From the NCBI GenBank assembly GCA_963712765.1, contig CAVQIX010000003.1, positions 372,001-436,000 on the forward strand: a stretch of DNA of 64,000 nt, read 5' to 3'. A model generated the notes under the pieces. That model was given only the letters and a program-made list of their open reading frames with translations. It was not told the origin of the DNA and did no database searches. This stretch comes from CAXMST01 sp963712765 (GTDB lineage Bacteria; Actinomycetota; Thermoleophilia; Solirubrobacterales; 70-9). The translations under genes were made by a program, and so were the position numbers. Positions 25,230 to 32,893 of the stretch are shown one piece after another. Position 1 is the first letter of the stretch. Each line of letters begins with the position of its first letter.

Positions 25230-26684
25230 TCACCCGGCCTTCGACGCCCGCCCCGCCCGCCGCCGCCCGCCGCCGCCGCTCGGTGCCACCTGCCGTTCGG
25301 CCGCTTCGAGCAACTCGGCGATCTCGGTCTTGATCGCGGAAGCGATCTCGGGAGCGTCCTCGATCGCATCGTAGTCGGCGAGCAGGCCGAAGTTGATGCC
25401 GCCGTTGTAGGACATGATCGCGACCGCCAGAGCGTGCTCCTCGGGGAGGAAGGCGACCGGAAAGATGTCACGCAGCTCGCGGCCACGCAGATAGAGCGGG
25501 AACTGAGGCCCGGGGACGTTGGTCACGATCAGGTTGAAGAGGCGGGTCGAGAAGTTCAGCCGCGAGGCCTGGGCGAGCAGGGTGGGCGGCGCGAAATCGT
25601 TGAAGCGGGAGATCACCTCGGCCCCGAGCGCCTGATTGGATTGCTTGACGTTCTCCATCTCGGCGTGAACGACACGCAGTCGCTCGACCGGATCGGCGAC
25701 GCCGACCGGTAGCGGCCCACGCACCGCGGCGATCGCGTTCCCGAGTTTGCCCCCGTCGTCGGTGGCCCTGATCGAGACCGGGACCAGCGCCCGCAGCTCC
25801 AGCCCGTCCGTGTCCACCTCGCGCTCCTCGAGCCAGCGCCGGAGCGCCCCGGCGACGACCGCGAGGACGACGTCGTTCACGGTCCCGCCCAGGGTCCTTT
25901 TGATCGTCCGCAGGTCCTCGAGGCTCGCCCGCGACCAGACGAAGCGCCGGTGCGAGCCGATCTCGGTGTTCAGCGGCACGTCGGGGGCCGGATCGGCCAG
26001 CGCCCTGGCGACCTCTCCAACTCCCTCGACCGCCCCTACCGCGGTGTCGATTGCGGCCCGCGGGCTGCCGATCGCCGACCGCAGCCGCCCGGCCAGCTGG
26101 AGCGGGATCCGCGCCGCTCCCTCGGCACCGAGGGTCGCCATGGTCGCCGCCGACGGCTCGGGCTCGGGGGTCCAGGGCTGGGGATCGGGGATCGGGTCGG
26201 GATCGGACTTGAGATCGAACAGGACGGTGGCGATGTCGACCCCGCTGACCCCGTCGACGACGGCGTGGTGCGTCTTCGAGAGGAGGGCGAAGCGACCATG
26301 CTTGAGCCCCCCGACCAGCCACAGCTCCCACAAGGGCTTGCTGCGATCGAGCTGTTGGGAGAAGACCCGGCCCGCCAATCGCCGCAGCTGAGCCTCGCTT
26401 CCGGGAGAGGGAAGGGCGGAGTCGCGCAGGTGGTAGGAGAGGTTGAAGCCGGGATCGTCGACCCAGAAAGGGCGCCCCGTCTCAGCCGGCGGGATCGCCA
26501 GCTTCTGCCGGTATCGCGGCACCAGGTGCAGACGCGAGTGGATGTGGTCGAGGAGGTCCTCGTAGCTCGGAGGCGGACCGTCGAAGATCGCGATCGCGCC
26601 GATGTGCATGTGGCTCGAGTTGCTCTCGTTGGCGAGGAACGAGGCGTCGACCGAGCTCAGCCTTTCGAGATGCCCCTGCGTCAT
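25230..26684 (-). CDS. Wax ester synthase/diacylglycerol acyltransferase (WS/DGAT)
   Basis: The 484-residue product begins ERLSSVDASFLANESNSSHMHIG and has the catalytic KTHHAVVDGVSG (HHxxxDG) in the N-terminal half. The C-terminal domain contains GTVNDVVLAVVAGALRRWL and LFNLIVTNVPGPQFPLYLRG. It transfers acyl groups from acyl-CoA to long-chain alcohols or diacylglycerol, making wax esters or triacylglycerol storage lipid at the membrane. The basic Gly-rich tail is atypical. The start is ATG 26684, with only 18 bp to the divergent peptidase GTG. Confidence 0.93.
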   Translation of the reverse strand: MTQGHLERLSSVDASFLANESNSSHMHIGAIAIFDGPPPSYEDLLDHIHSRLHLVPRYRQKLAIPPAETGRPFWVDDPGFNLSYHLRDSALPSPGSEAQLRRLAGRVFSQQLDRSKPLWELWLVGGLKHGRFALLSKTHHAVVDGVSGVDIATVLFDLKSDPDPIPDPQPWTPEPEPSAATMATLGAEGAARIPLQLAGRLRSAIGSPRAAIDTAVGAVEGVGEVARALADPAPDVPLNTEIGSHRRFVWSRASLEDLRTIKRTLGGTVNDVVLAVVAGALRRWLEEREVDTDGLELRALVPVSIRATDDGGKLGNAIAAVRGPLPVGVADPVERLRVVHAEMENVKQSNQALGAEVISRFNDFAPPTLLAQASRLNFSTRLFNLIVTNVPGPQFPLYLRGRELRDIFPVAFLPEEHALAVAIMSYNGGINFGLLADYDAIEDAPEIASAIKTEIAELLEAAERQVAPSGGGGRRRAGRASKAG

Positions 26685-26689
26685 GGGCC

Positions 26690-26695
26690 TAACGT
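26690..26695 (+). promoter_or_regulatory. Leaderless -10 candidate (TAACGT)
   Basis: TAACGT ends 7 nt before GTG 26703. It lies in the 18-bp gap between divergent genes, and supports the GTG start. Confidence 0.45.
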
Positions 26696-26702
26696 ACCGC
26701 GA

Positions 26703-27629
26703 GTGAACCCCCGGCGTTACCCGACGCTCCTCGCGGCCGCGATGGCCGCGATCATCCTCGCCCTCGGCGGCTGCGGCTCCGGGGACGATCAGGCGGACGA
26801 ACCCACCGCGGCCCCGGAGCCGAGCGCCGGCACCTTCGATGCCGATCGCGCTTTCGGCGACCTCCGCGATCAGGTCGAGCTCGGCCCCCGGCCGGCGGGA
26901 ACGGCCGCCAACCGGCGCCAGGGCAAGCTGCTGGCACGCCGCCTCCGGCAGGCGGGCGTCGAGGACGTGGGTATCCAGCGACCCTTGCGCAACGTGGTCG
27001 GCACGATTCCCGGGCAGGGGGACGGCGTCGTCGTCGTCGGCGCCCATCACGACACCAAGGACATCCCTGGCTTCGTCGGGGCCAACGACGGTGCCTCCGG
27101 GGTCGCGGTCGTGCTCGAGCTGGCCCGCTCGCTGCCGAATCCGATGCCCGGTCCCGCGGTGGCGATCGTGCTCTTCGATGGGGAGGAGGCGCGTGGAGAT
27201 CGTCCCTTCGCCGAGGATGGCATCCGCGGGAGCCGGCAGTACGTCGAGTACGCGTCTGGGGGAGTGGGCGGTAGGCAGGGCTCGCCGCCGATCGGGAGGG
27301 TCGAGGCGATGGTGCTCTTCGATCTGGTCGGCGACTGCGACCTGCAGATCCCTCTCGAGGCCGCCTCCGACCCCGGCCTGTACGGGCTCTTCGCCGAAGC
27401 CGCGGGCGGAGCGCCCTTCGTGGGCCAGAGCGGCGCCGTCTCCGACGACCACGTGCCCTTTCTCGAGCTCGGGATCCCCGCCGTCGACCTGATCGACTTC
27501 AGCTACGGGCCCGGTGGTAGCCCCGGTGCCTACTGGCACACCACCGAGGACACGATCGACAAGGTCTGCCCCGAGAGCCTCGACGCGGTCGGCGAGCCGG
27601 CGCTGCAGGCGATTCCCCGGATCCGCTGA
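26703..27629 (+). CDS. M28-family metallopeptidase lipoprotein
   Basis: The 308-residue product has a lipoprotein signal with LGGC (about Cys23). The M28 zinc ligands are visible: AHHDTKD (His/Asp), NDGASG (Asp), LFDGEEA (catalytic Glu pair), LFDLVGD (Asp) and WHTTEDT (His). The ensemble resembles aminopeptidases and glutaminyl-peptide cyclotransferase-like proteins. It should act outside the membrane on peptides. The start is GTG 26703, set by the 18-bp gap and the upstream hexamer. Confidence 0.88.
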   Translation: MNPRRYPTLLAAAMAAIILALGGCGSGDDQADEPTAAPEPSAGTFDADRAFGDLRDQVELGPRPAGTAANRRQGKLLARRLRQAGVEDVGIQRPLRNVVGTIPGQGDGVVVVGAHHDTKDIPGFVGANDGASGVAVVLELARSLPNPMPGPAVAIVLFDGEEARGDRPFAEDGIRGSRQYVEYASGGVGGRQGSPPIGRVEAMVLFDLVGDCDLQIPLEAASDPGLYGLFAEAAGGAPFVGQSGAVSDDHVPFLELGIPAVDLIDFSYGPGGSPGAYWHTTEDTIDKVCPESLDAVGEPALQAIPRIR

Positions 27630-27673
27630 TCCGAACGGGCGACAGCCAGCCGCCCAGGCGCCCATCCGCCATC

Positions 27674-27679
27674 TAGAGT
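27674..27679 (+). promoter_or_regulatory. Leaderless -10 candidate (TAGAGT)
   Basis: TAGAGT ends 9 nt before ATG 27689. Confidence 0.4.
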
Positions 27680-27688
27680 TCCGATCCG

Positions 27689-28753
27689 ATGAGCGAGTCC
27701 AGGGATGCCGACTCACCGGCGCGGCGCGAGCCGGCCGCCAAACCGTTGCGGGACGGGGATCCGGAGCGCGGCGAGGCGCTCGCGACCCGGGTGCTCGGCG
27801 GTGCGGTCCGCGGAGCCCGCGGCGTCGCCGGCGCGACGGGCGTCGACCACGCCCTCGATGCCGCCGTCGAGGAATCGATCGTGCGGGCGATGGAGAGCCC
27901 GGCGGTCGCGCGCGCGCTGATCCGGCTCGCCGAGGACGGAGAGCTCCAGGGAGTGCTCGAGCGGGCCGTCGCCAGCGCCGACGTCGAGGACGCGGTCGAG
28001 CGCGCGATCGACAGCGACGCCGCCGACCGGATCTGGGAGCAGCTGCTGGCCTCCGACAAGGCGCAGATGCTGGTCGAGCGGGTCGCCGAGGCGCCGGAGG
28101 TCCGGGCCGCGATAGCGCAGCAGGGCTTTGGCCTGGTCAGCGATATCGGCAGGCAGGTGAGCAGGCTCACCGAGGCCGTCGACGATGTCTTCGAGAAGAT
28201 CGTCCGCGGCCTCTTCCGTCGCTCCGAGCGGGAGCAGGACATCGAGACCCGCGCTGTTGGTCTGATCACCAGGCTCACCGCCGCCGCGATCGACGTCGGC
28301 CTGCTGGTCGGTGCGTTCTCGATCATCAGCGGGCTGCTCGCATCGATCGTCCCGGTCGCGTTCGGCAGCGACACCGGGCTCTCTTTTGTCGGCGCGATCA
28401 TTGTCGGGCTGATCGGTTTGCTCGCCGGAGGCGCGGTGTTCGTCACCTTCTGGTCGCTGGTCGGCCAGACGCCGGGGATGAGCTTCCTCGGGATTCGGCT
28501 CGAGGCCGACGGCCGCCCGGACATCGGTTTCAGGCGGGCTGTCCGCCGCCTGTTCGCCGTCCCCCTGTCGGTGATCCCGTTCGGCGCCGGCTACATCGCG
28601 ATCATCTTCTCCTCCGAGCGCCACGCCTGGCACGACAACATCGCCGGGACCGAGATGGTCTATGACGAATCGAGCGCGCCGTGGTCCACGGAACCGCGCG
28701 AGCCGGCCTACGGCGAGCAGCCCGCGAGACCGGCCTCCGAGCCCTCCGACTGA
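27689..28753 (+). CDS. RDD-family membrane protein with long helical N-terminus
   Basis: The 354-residue product has a 180-residue charged helical N-terminus built of similar segments (ALIRLAEDGELQGVLERAVASADVEDAVERAIDS). The RDD domain (about 190-320) starts ETRAVGLITRLTAAAIDVGLLVGAFS and has GLLAGGAVFVTFWSLVGQTPGMSFLGIRL and late HAWHDNIAGTEMVY. RDD proteins are membrane proteins of uncertain role, some linked to transport. The extended N-terminus is the unusual part. It ends about 70 bp before ispH on the same strand. Confidence 0.82.
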   Translation: MSESRDADSPARREPAAKPLRDGDPERGEALATRVLGGAVRGARGVAGATGVDHALDAAVEESIVRAMESPAVARALIRLAEDGELQGVLERAVASADVEDAVERAIDSDAADRIWEQLLASDKAQMLVERVAEAPEVRAAIAQQGFGLVSDIGRQVSRLTEAVDDVFEKIVRGLFRRSEREQDIETRAVGLITRLTAAAIDVGLLVGAFSIISGLLASIVPVAFGSDTGLSFVGAIIVGLIGLLAGGAVFVTFWSLVGQTPGMSFLGIRLEADGRPDIGFRRAVRRLFAVPLSVIPFGAGYIAIIFSSERHAWHDNIAGTEMVYDESSAPWSTEPREPAYGEQPARPASEPSD

Positions 28754-28813
28754 CGCTGCGCCCACCGCTCCCGCGATCGCTGCGATCCCCTGCCACCCGC
28801 GGGACGGCATCGC

Positions 28814-28819
28814 TAACCT
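28814..28819 (+). promoter_or_regulatory. Leaderless -10 candidate for ispH (TAACCT)
   Basis: TAACCT ends 7 nt before ATG 28827, and agrees with the family-based start. Confidence 0.5.
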
Positions 28820-28826
28820 GTTCCTC

Positions 28827-29795
28827 ATGCCCGCTACCGCCACACAGGCGCCGCGTCGGGTGCTGCTTGCTGCACCGCGTGGCTATTGCGCCGGAGTTGA
28901 CCGTGCCGTCCAGGCGGTCGAGCACGCGCTCGACCTCTACGGACCCCCGGTATACGTCCGCAAGGAGATCGTTCACAACAAGCACGTCGTCAGCCAGCTG
29001 GCGGACCGGGGAGCGATATTCGTCGAGGAGGAGACCGAGGTGCCGGAGGGCGCGATGGTCGTCTTCAGCGCCCACGGGGTCGCCCCCTCGGTGCATGAGA
29101 ACGCTGCCAAACGACGGCTGCGGACGATCGATGCGACCTGCCCGCTCGTAACCAAGGTCCACGTGGAGGCGCGGAAGTTCGCTGCGGAGGGCTACACGAT
29201 CGTCCTCATCGGCCACGACGGCCACGAGGAGGTCGAGGGGACCACGGGCGAGGCGCCGGGGTCGATCGTGCTGGTCGAGACCGTCGGCGACGTCGAGACC
29301 CTCGAGGTCCCCGATCCCGACCGTGTCGCCTTCATCACCCAGACGACGCTCTCGGTCGATGAGACCGCCGGGATCATCGCCGCGCTGCGCGAGAAGTTCC
29401 CCAACATCACCTCGCCCAAGTCCGACGACATCTGTTACGCGACCACCAATCGGCAGCTCGCCGTCAAGCAGCTCGCCCGCGAGTGCGACCTGGTCCTGGT
29501 GATCGGGTCGAGCAATTCCTCCAACTCCAATCGCCTCGTCGACGTCACCCGGGAGCTCGGCACCGCATCGCACCTGATCGACAACGCCGGCCAGGTCCGC
29601 GAGGAGTGGCTCGAGGGCGTCGAGACGGTCGGGATCACCTCCGGCGCCAGTGCGCCCGAGGAGTTGGTCGAGGATCTGGTCGAGTTCTTCCGCGACCGCG
29701 GCGCCGGGGAGATCTCGGAGCTGAAGACCGTCGATGAGGACGTCCGCTTCATGCTTCCCAAGGAGATCCGGACCGCACTCGCCGAGCGCGGCTGA
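28827..29795 (+). CDS. ispH: 4-hydroxy-3-methylbut-2-enyl diphosphate reductase
   Basis: The 322-residue [4Fe-4S] enzyme makes IPP and DMAPP in the last step of the MEP isoprenoid pathway. Cluster cysteines are Cys21 (APRGYCAGVDRAV), Cys105 (IDATCPLVTKVH) and Cys203 (SDDICYATTNRQ). Substrate-binding segments HGVAPSVH, GHDGHEE, TQTTLSVDET and SSNSSNSNRL are all present. The start chosen fits both family length and the upstream TAACCT hexamer. Confidence 0.97.
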   Translation: MPATATQAPRRVLLAAPRGYCAGVDRAVQAVEHALDLYGPPVYVRKEIVHNKHVVSQLADRGAIFVEEETEVPEGAMVVFSAHGVAPSVHENAAKRRLRTIDATCPLVTKVHVEARKFAAEGYTIVLIGHDGHEEVEGTTGEAPGSIVLVETVGDVETLEVPDPDRVAFITQTTLSVDETAGIIAALREKFPNITSPKSDDICYATTNRQLAVKQLARECDLVLVIGSSNSSNSNRLVDVTRELGTASHLIDNAGQVREEWLEGVETVGITSGASAPEELVEDLVEFFRDRGAGEISELKTVDEDVRFMLPKEIRTALAERG

Positions 29796-29905
29796 CCGCT
29801 CCCACGATCTCCGACCGCCTTCCAGGGGGCGCGATGCGGTTGTTGGTACGACCGCGTTCGAGACCGGAATCGTCGAGCTCCGCTCACGGGACCGACCCGA
29901 CGCGA

Positions 29906-30721
29906 TCAGCGCGTTCCGGCGGAGAACGAGACCGACCAGACCCGGACCGGGCCGTCGAAGTCGATCCGCAGCTCATGGATCCCGTGCACGGGATGGGATG
30001 AGAGCTCGTAGAGCCCGGGTCCGTCGATCGCCCGCTCGACCTCTGACTCGCCGTCGACGCTCACCGCGATCCGACCCTCTCCGTCGAGGGCGGCCCATGC
30101 ACCGCCACCCGTGTAATCGACCTCCAGCGGCTCCCCTGCCGCCGGGGTCCAGACCGCGTCGTGACCGCCACCCGGAAAGATCTCGTCGCTCGGCTTGACC
30201 ATCTCACGGCCGCCCGAGTCCGCCGAGTCGGGGTGGACCCGGGGAGGTAGCTCGCTGCCGGGGTCGCCGGCACGCAGCTGCTCGCGGATTGCCTCCTCGG
30301 TCTCGGCCAGACCCCCGATCCCGAAGTGGTACCAACGCAGCGTGCCGCCCAGCCCCCACAAGAACAGCGACGGCCAGCCCTTGCAGCCGTAGGCGTGCCA
30401 GACGCGGTAGTCGGCGTCGCTGATCACGGGGAACGAGAGCCCGAGGCGCTCGACCGCGGCAGAGAACGCATCCGGCGAGCGGGCCAGATCGGAGCGCGGG
30501 GTATGGACGCCGATCGTGCTCAGGCCCGCGCCGGCGTAGGCCGTCGCCCAGGAGTCGACGTGGGGGAGGCTCTGGACGCCGCTGAGCTCGCCGACCTCGA
30601 AGAAGTGGACCAGCACCGGCCCCTTGGCGGTCAGGCGCTCAGCGGCCGCAGGCTCGTTCCCCACCCACGGCATGCCAGGTGGAAACGGGGGAAGCGGGAT
30701 GTCGGCGCGGGGTGGCTTCAC
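29906..30721 (-). CDS. Thioredoxin-fold protein lacking the CXXC motif (DipZ C-terminus-like)
   Basis: The 271-residue product has a thioredoxin-like half: GPVLVHFFEVGELSGVQSLPHVDSWATAY, where the WCxxC position reads GELSGVQ, then STIGVHTPRSD, ISDADYRVWHAYGCKGWPSLFLWG and RWYHFGIGG. A second half (about 180-271) is beta-rich (VSVDGESEVERAIDGPGLYELSSH) and resembles the jelly-roll C-terminus of DipZ-type proteins. Without both active-site cysteines it cannot be a disulfide reductase in the usual way; a binding role is possible. There is no signal peptide. Start GTG 30721. Confidence 0.75.
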   Translation of the reverse strand: MKPPRADIPLPPFPPGMPWVGNEPAAAERLTAKGPVLVHFFEVGELSGVQSLPHVDSWATAYAGAGLSTIGVHTPRSDLARSPDAFSAAVERLGLSFPVISDADYRVWHAYGCKGWPSLFLWGLGGTLRWYHFGIGGLAETEEAIREQLRAGDPGSELPPRVHPDSADSGGREMVKPSDEIFPGGGHDAVWTPAAGEPLEVDYTGGGAWAALDGEGRIAVSVDGESEVERAIDGPGLYELSSHPVHGIHELRIDFDGPVRVWSVSFSAGTR

Positions 30722-30837
30722 GGCGGGCGCATCGTAGAGGGCCGCCCCGTCTGGCCCGTCTGGCCCGTGCGGCCGATGCGCTGCGTCGGTCAGCGCCGAT
30801 ATGCTCCGACTCCGATCAGGCCTTTGGAATCGAACCT

Positions 30838-30842
30838 AGGAG
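30838..30842 (+). promoter_or_regulatory. Ribosome-binding site deciding a GTG start
   Basis: AGGAG lies 8 nt before GTG 30851 and fixes that codon as the start of the diiron-type gene in a long upstream open frame. Confidence 0.6.
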
Positions 30843-30850
30843 TTGGCGTC

Positions 30851-31462
30851 GTGCAGAACACCGTCTGGGACCGCATCGAAGAAGCGAGAAGCCGTTGGAA
30901 CGTGCTCGAGCACCCCTTCTACCAGCGCTGGTCGGCCGGTGAGCTGACCGCCGACGAGCTCGCCCGCTACTCCGGCCAGTACCGCCACGCTGTCGAGGCG
31001 ATCGCCGACGTCTCCGACTACCTGGTCGCCGAGCTCCCGGGAGAGGCCGATCTCGGTGGGCATGCTGATGAGGAGCGCGAGCACGTCGACGTCTGGGACC
31101 GCTTCGTAGATGCCGTCGACGGTGAACGCGACGCTGCTCCGACCGCCGAGACAACCGAGTGCGTCTCGGAGTGGACCCGCCCCGACGGCGCGGTGACCGC
31201 GCTCGCGCGCCTCTACGCGATCGAGTCCGGACAGCCGGAGATCTCGAAGACGAAGCTGGAGGGCCTCGCCGATCACTACGGCATCCGCTCCGGCCCGGGC
31301 ACCGATTACTTCACCCTTCATCGGGGCCGCGACGTCGAGCATGCCGCCGAGGGCCGTGAGCTCCTCGGCCGGCTGATCGACGAGAACAGCGCCGATGCCG
31401 CGGTTGAAGCCGCAGAGGCCGCCTTCGAGGCGAACTGGAAGCTGCTCGACGGCGTCTGTTGA
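30851..31462 (+). CDS. Haem-oxygenase-like diiron protein (CADD/TenA-PqqC superfamily)
   Basis: The 203-residue helical product has HPFYQRWSAGELTADELARYSGQYRHAV, HADEEREHVDVW (His78), YAIESGQPEISKTKLEGLADHYG (Glu125) and HRGRDVEHA (His157, Asp161, His164). The Glu-x31-His-x3-Asp-x2-His spacing is that of HDO/CADD-type metal sites. Tyr24 and Lys135 sit where, from memory, CADD of Chlamydia has the Tyr and Lys consumed in its self-sacrificing p-aminobenzoate synthesis. The first ligand Glu is uncertain (Glu74 or Glu75). It may be a pABA synthase or another diiron oxidase. Confidence 0.82.
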   Translation: MQNTVWDRIEEARSRWNVLEHPFYQRWSAGELTADELARYSGQYRHAVEAIADVSDYLVAELPGEADLGGHADEEREHVDVWDRFVDAVDGERDAAPTAETTECVSEWTRPDGAVTALARLYAIESGQPEISKTKLEGLADHYGIRSGPGTDYFTLHRGRDVEHAAEGRELLGRLIDENSADAAVEAAEAAFEANWKLLDGVC

Positions 31463-31532
31463 GCTTCGTTTCGGTCCCGCGCCCCCGGCGCTCGGGATCG
31501 ATCGGGGCCGCTGGCCGAGTGGTCGGCGGCGC

Positions 31533-31538
31533 TAGCCT
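31533..31538 (+). promoter_or_regulatory. Leaderless -10 candidate (TAGCCT)
   Basis: TAGCCT ends 6 nt before GTG 31545 and 9 nt before ATG 31548. Confidence 0.4.
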
Positions 31539-31544
31539 GAGAGG

Positions 31545-31790
31545 GTGATGAAGCGCTCGGATCGCCTGATCGGGATAGTGCTCGGCCTGATAGTCGGGGT
31601 CGTCGCGGTGGTCCTGTTCGTCTTCCTCGGGGGCGCCGGCTCCATCGACGCCCCCTCGCTGGACGAGCGGGGGACCATCGACCGACCGGCCACCACGGGC
31701 AACGGAGCGGATGCCTCTGCGACCGGCGGCCCCGGTCAGCCCGACCAGTCGGGCGGATCGGATTCCGGCAGATCCGGAGGTGGCTCGTGA
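31545..31790 (+). CDS. Small single-helix membrane protein, first gene of a membrane/cupredoxin operon
   Basis: About 81 residues. One membrane helix (DRLIGIVLGLIVGVVAVVLFVFLG) is followed by an extracytoplasmic Gly/Ser/Asp-rich tail. The stop overlaps the GTG of the next gene by 4 nt. An ATG at 31548 is an alternative start. No family is recognised; its operon position suggests an accessory or assembly role for the polytopic protein downstream. Confidence 0.65.
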   Translation: MMKRSDRLIGIVLGLIVGVVAVVLFVFLGGAGSIDAPSLDERGTIDRPATTGNGADASATGGPGQPDQSGGSDSGRSGGGS

Positions 31791-32357
31791 TCGACCTCCG
31801 CCGGATCCGGCTCACCGCAGTGCTGCTGCCCGCCGCACTCCTGCTGCACGAGGGAGCCTACGCCCTGTCCCCGGGTATCGAGGCGGGGTCTCACGGCTAC
31901 CTGGCGGTCCTGCTCCCGCTCGGCGTCGTGCTCGCAGGGTTCGCTCGCACTCGCCGACCTGATCGGCTCGATCCTGCGCCCGCTCGAGGCCCACGGACCC
32001 TCGCGGCCGGCGCTCTCACCGTTGCTCTTCGCTTCGGCGCTGATCGCGATCTTCGCGGGCCAGGAGCTCGTCGAGGCGCTGATCTCGGGCGCCGGTCCGA
32101 TCGGCCTGCTGACAACGATCGCCGCGGCGCCGCTGCTGCTTCCGCTGGCGCTGGCGCTCGGCCTCGTGGCCGCCGCCTTGACCGAGCTGCTCGGCTGGGC
32201 CGGTCTCCGTCTGGCCCGCCTCGTCCGCGGCCGCCGCCCCGCTCGGCACCCCTCCCGGGCCGCGGAGCGCCGGCATTGGGGGCCGCTCCCTTTCCCGATT
32301 CCGCCGCTCGCATTCGGGATCGCGAGCCGCCCTCCGCCTCGTCCGTCGGCGGCCTGA
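31787..32357 (+). pseudogene. Multi-helix membrane protein interrupted by a frameshift
   Basis: The first frame reads LTAVLLPAALLLHEGAYALSPGIEAGSHGYLAVLLPLGVVLAG and then turns into Arg-rich nonsense. A second frame takes over near 31935 with SLALADLIGSILRPLEAHG and continues through FASALIAIFAGQELVEALISG, LLTTIAAAPLLLPLALALGLVAAAL to 32357. Joined, they make one protein of about 190 residues with four or five helices and conserved-looking His residues (LHEGAY, SHGYL). The break lies near a GCAGGG run at about 31937-31942. It is either an assembly error or a real lesion; flanking operon genes are intact. Confidence 0.7.
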
Positions 32358-32440
32358 TTCTCCCCGGTGGGAGGGTCGGCGCCACCACGCCGTAGTTCCA
32401 CCTGCGCCGGTAGTCCGGCGTCACAGCAAGGAGTTTTCAG

Positions 32441-32893
32441 ATGCAGTCCAATGCAGCAAGAGTGATGGTCGCGGTCGGATCGGTCGCGGCGATAGTGGTC
32501 CTATTCGTCGTTCTCAGCGGCGGCGATGACGATCGCACCGACACCACGACCACCGCCGCCGAGACCGCGACCACGGCCCCGGGCGAGACCGATCAAAGGC
32601 CGACGCAGCCTCCGAAGCCCCCCAAGCCGGAGGTCGACAAGATCGTCGTCGACGGCAGCGGCCAGCCCAAGGCTGGCGTCGCGGACCTCTCGTATGCGAA
32701 GGGTGACCGGGTACGCCTCGAGGTCGATTCGGCGATAGCCGAGGAGGTCCACGTTCATGGCTACGACCTGACCGAGGATGTCCCGGCCGGCGGCAAGGCG
32801 AAGTTCAGCTTCGTCGCCGACATCGACGGCGTCTTCGAGATCGAACTCGAGCAGTCCGCAGTCCAGCTGGCCCAGCTGACGGTCAAGCCGTGA
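32441..32893 (+). CDS. Membrane-anchored cupredoxin-like protein lacking the type-1 copper Cys
   Basis: The 150-residue product has an N-terminal hydrophobic anchor (VMVAVGSVAAIVVLFVVLSG), a Thr/Pro-rich linker and a cupredoxin-like domain (about 66-150) with EEVHVHGYDLTEDVPAGGKAKFSFVAD and EIELEQSAVQLAQLTVKP. His104 and His106 could bind metal, but no Cys is present, so it is not a blue-copper site. It resembles EfeO-type cupredoxins. AAGGAG 7 nt before the ATG is one of the better ribosome sites here. It overlaps the next gene by 4 nt. Confidence 0.8.
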   Translation: MQSNAARVMVAVGSVAAIVVLFVVLSGGDDDRTDTTTTAAETATTAPGETDQRPTQPPKPPKPEVDKIVVDGSGQPKAGVADLSYAKGDRVRLEVDSAIAEEVHVHGYDLTEDVPAGGKAKFSFVADIDGVFEIELEQSAVQLAQLTVKP

